64,000 nucleotides of DNA from Bacteroidales bacterium (GTDB lineage Bacteria > Bacteroidota > Bacteroidia > Bacteroidales > JAQUTK01): NCBI GenBank assembly GCA_028709785.1, contig JAQUTK010000017.1, forward strand, positions 1 to 64,000. Reading direction: 5' to 3'. Below are positions 61,629-64,000 of the stretch, one piece after another. Under the pieces are notes generated by a model. That model was not told the DNA's origin. It did no database searches and saw nothing but the letters and a program-made list of their open reading frames with translations. The position numbers and the translations under genes were made by a program. Every line of letters begins with the position of its first letter. Positions within the stretch are counted from its first letter, which is position 1.

Positions 61629-64000
61629 ATGAATGATTTATTCGCTGTTTTGAAGAATGTAAGGAGATGGGGTTTGCTGATCCTCTTCCTTACGATGAGT
61701 CAGGTCAATCTCTTTTCTCAGACAAAGGCGCCGATGCGTCGTCCCGTGTCACCCGAACAACCCATGTGGTTGATGCACATTGATACGTGGAACTGGCCCG
61801 ATCCGCAAAAGGTAATTGACCTTATCCCCAAGGATATCCGTCCGTATGTAGTGATGAATATATCCTTATCAATTTCACACGACACCAACACGGGACAGTT
61901 TAATATTGTGACCTATGGGTACGAAACAGCCCGTTCCTGGCTGCGTGCCTGCGCCGAGAATGGCATGTGGGCAACAGTTCAATGCGCCAGTGGTGGCTTT
62001 TCTCATTTTTCCGAGACAGACTTAAGCGTCTATGAAGAGTTTTACCGCGAGTATCCTAACTTTATCGGTTGGAATTACGCCGAACAGTTTTGGGGCTTTG
62101 ACGATCGTTTTTCCTGCTCTTTCCCCGAGCGCATGGCCCATTTCGTTGATCTGATGAAGCTCTCCGACAAATACGGCGGCTATCTCATTATCAGTTTCTG
62201 TGGCGAACATTATGGTTCGAGTCTCAATCCTCTGGCCATGATGAAACGTTTCCCTGATTTTGCATCCATCTGCAAAAAGAATTCCGAACATCTCATGATG
62301 TTTGATAAATATACGACAAACACCTGCTTTTATGACAACGAAAGTGTCTGCTTTGGCTCTTTTGTTTCCGGTTATGCCGGCACATACGGCATCCGTTTTG
62401 ACCAATGCGGATGGGAGAATGAAAACCGCACCTCCAAGTTTCCCGAAGCAGCAGGTGCCATTCCAGTGTTGAGTCACATGATGTTGACCGGACAAACCGT
62501 GACCGATGGTCCGGAACTGATCTGGCAACAAGACGTACGCGAACTCTCCGCAACGACCACTCCCGATGGTTATACCATGCGTCGCTGGGGCTATTACCCA
62601 CAGTATGAAAATATCAGCATCGATATCTTCCGCAAGATACTGGACAAGACCGTGCGCATCGCAAGCCGTAAAGAGGTTATCGACCGCACCAAAGTCGTCA
62701 TTGTCAACAATGTACTTTCCGGCAACGACTGGGGCAAGTATGCCACACCCGGCGACCTGTTTGACGGACTATACAACATGGATGGTAAACAGATGCAGTA
62801 CAACACCACCTGGTTTAAGAAGACCGGACGTTATCCGGCTATTCCGACTGTCTTTACGCTTGCCGACAGTCTGGCCAACACCTTTCAGGTGCAGGTAAAG
62901 AAGACACAATACACCTCTCGCTGGAAAACAGTTGATGCCAAGGTAAACGAGTTTAACACGCTCTTTCCGGAGCAATATACCGGCGATATCTTTGCCGACC
63001 GGATGGACAACACCTGGATGACCTACAATCCTTATATGGATGAAAACAAAATGGCTATCGGTACTATTCCATTCAAATACAATACCTGCGATCATGTTGA
63101 TCTGTTCTATTCCCAATATACGATGGGAGTGATGAAAGAGTATGCCGATAAGCTCACATTCTATCTCACCAATTACCGTACAGATGTTACTGTTCTCAAG
63201 ACAGACACCCTCCGGGTATATGGCTGTGTGTCTGAACCCGTACTAACCTGGAAAGACCGGGCCAAACATACCGCCAGTAAGGTGACAAGCACCCTGGCAG
63301 ACGGAGTCTTTACGATTACAGTAAAGCACAATGGTCCGTTGGATATCGAAGTGACCAACTGTGGCGGCGCAGGCACGGATCGTCTGACCGACTACAAAGA
63401 AGCAACGATCATTATCCCGGCAGCACCCCCTGTCTATACAGGAGCACATCAATACGAAGCAGAATGTTTCGATTATAAGAATGTCGCTTCGTGCAAAACC
63501 AACGGCTTCAACACCGGCGTGTGGAACTATACAGGTCAGGGATACATGGACTTTGGCGCCAGTTCGACGGCCAGCATCCGCGATACCATATCCGTGCCGA
63601 GAGCCGGTAAATACCGCATTCAGCTTCGTTACTCAGCGCCCTATGCTCTGATCAACAATATCGATTGTTATGTAAACGGTGTGTACTGTTCAACCCCTGA
63701 ATTTGCCAAGACAGCCTCCCCATCCGTTTGGGCCTATGCTTCTTTCACGGTCGATTTAAAAGCCGGAAAGAGTGTTGTTGAAGTCCGCCGCAAACCCAGA
63801 GTAACCATCAACAAGGGTATCTATTTCGATCATATGATTCTGGATCAATCTGATAATCTGTCTGATTACACCTTCGAACAAGACAGCACTTCCACAGAAG
63901 CGACCACCCCGGTGGCAGAGATGATAACCGTACAGAGCGGTAGTGCCGGCATTGTTAGCTACGGACAAGAGGCTACCACTACTCACTGTTTCAAGAGCTA
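61629..64000 (+). CDS. GH98-domain glycoside hydrolase, cut off by the window end
   Basis: An open frame starts at ATG 61629 and runs to the window edge with no stop (790 full codons visible). A signal peptide ends near residue 31 (MSQVNLFSQ). The GH98 catalytic region begins with WLMHIDTWNWPDPQKVIDLI and RPYVVMNISLSISHD. It continues through FIGWNYAEQFWGFDDR and ISFCGEHYGSSLNPL to about residue 340, followed by the GH98 C-terminal part. A carbohydrate-binding module of CBM6/35 type starts near residue 615 (HQYEAECFDYKN). GH98 enzymes are endo-acting on blood-group glycans or on xylan; the activity here is open. More domains may follow beyond the window. Confidence 0.85.
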   Translation, partial: MNDLFAVLKNVRRWGLLILFLTMSQVNLFSQTKAPMRRPVSPEQPMWLMHIDTWNWPDPQKVIDLIPKDIRPYVVMNISLSISHDTNTGQFNIVTYGYETARSWLRACAENGMWATVQCASGGFSHFSETDLSVYEEFYREYPNFIGWNYAEQFWGFDDRFSCSFPERMAHFVDLMKLSDKYGGYLIISFCGEHYGSSLNPLAMMKRFPDFASICKKNSEHLMMFDKYTTNTCFYDNESVCFGSFVSGYAGTYGIRFDQCGWENENRTSKFPEAAGAIPVLSHMMLTGQTVTDGPELIWQQDVRELSATTTPDGYTMRRWGYYPQYENISIDIFRKILDKTVRIASRKEVIDRTKVVIVNNVLSGNDWGKYATPGDLFDGLYNMDGKQMQYNTTWFKKTGRYPAIPTVFTLADSLANTFQVQVKKTQYTSRWKTVDAKVNEFNTLFPEQYTGDIFADRMDNTWMTYNPYMDENKMAIGTIPFKYNTCDHVDLFYSQYTMGVMKEYADKLTFYLTNYRTDVTVLKTDTLRVYGCVSEPVLTWKDRAKHTASKVTSTLADGVFTITVKHNGPLDIEVTNCGGAGTDRLTDYKEATIIIPAAPPVYTGAHQYEAECFDYKNVASCKTNGFNTGVWNYTGQGYMDFGASSTASIRDTISVPRAGKYRIQLRYSAPYALINNIDCYVNGVYCSTPEFAKTASPSVWAYASFTVDLKAGKSVVEVRRKPRVTINKGIYFDHMILDQSDNLSDYTFEQDSTSTEATTPVAEMITVQSGSAGIVSYGQEATTTHCFKS

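Overview
This window comes from a member of the Bacteroidota, most likely order Bacteroidales. The evidence is the Bacteroidota -7 promoter box TAnnTTTG in front of many genes, an LL-diaminopimelate aminotransferase, LytS/LytTR and membrane-bound XRE regulators, a TonB-like transducer, a streptopain-type (C10) protease, PL22/GH43/GH98 glycan enzymes, and many BspA-like proteins with LRR_5 repeats, some carrying a C-terminal tail like a type IX secretion sorting signal. I see no tRNA, rRNA, CRISPR array, insertion sequence or prophage. The species cannot be fixed from the sequence.

Layout. 1-4.5 kb: a glycerol-facilitator-like channel and a COG0523 metal-chaperone GTPase in one operon, a LytS/LytTR two-component pair, and an unknown membrane-anchored protein. 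4.7-7.1 kb: topoisomerase III on the minus strand. 7.4-14.1 kb: four BspA-like LRR genes in a row. 14.2-19.4 kb (minus): a GntR-type regulator with a MBOAT acyltransferase and two AlgJ/AlgX-like proteins, which together look like a polysaccharide O-acetylation operon. 19.8-21.8 kb: a hybrid histidine kinase. 22.0-26.1 kb (minus): ammonium transporter, P-II protein, TorF-like porin, then dapL. 26.5-32.1 kb: a six-module, 1621-residue BspA-like protein without a signal peptide, followed by a membrane-anchored coiled-coil protein. 32.2-36 kb: an MBL-fold hydrolase, an odd lipoprotein, and tex. 36-41.8 kb (minus): a 1712-residue SLC12-like (cation-chloride cotransporter) protein fused to a P-loop ATPase, overlapping by 4 bases a gene for an MscS-like membrane protein. 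42-45.4 kb: DUF5715-type M15-like peptidase, NIPSNAP protein, WbuC cupin, TonB. 45.6-48.8 kb: a C10 protease fused to BspA repeats. 48.8-49.8 kb: XRE membrane regulator. 49.9-64 kb: a divergent locus that mixes BspA-like genes with pectin/hemicellulose enzymes (PL22 and two BspA genes leftward; BspA, GH43 arabinanase, BspA and a GH98 gene cut by the window end rightward).

How it fits together. Ten genes carry BspA-type repeats, in three clusters plus the protease fusion. The rightmost cluster puts LRR proteins in tight operons with secreted glycan enzymes and without SusC/SusD genes, so those LRR proteins may bind substrate or attach cells to plant material (inference). The least familiar pieces are the SLC12-ATPase fusion with its MscS-like partner, and the signal-less multi-module BspA protein with its small membrane partner. 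Smaller structural signals include orphan sorting tails lying outside genes, an 84-base perfect repeat shared by two sorting tails, three long palindromes with a shared TTTCA/TGAAA core, two related 3' hairpins, and an operator-like palindrome at the XRE gene. Promoter boxes were used to choose start codons where an upstream in-frame start would fall inside or before the promoter.
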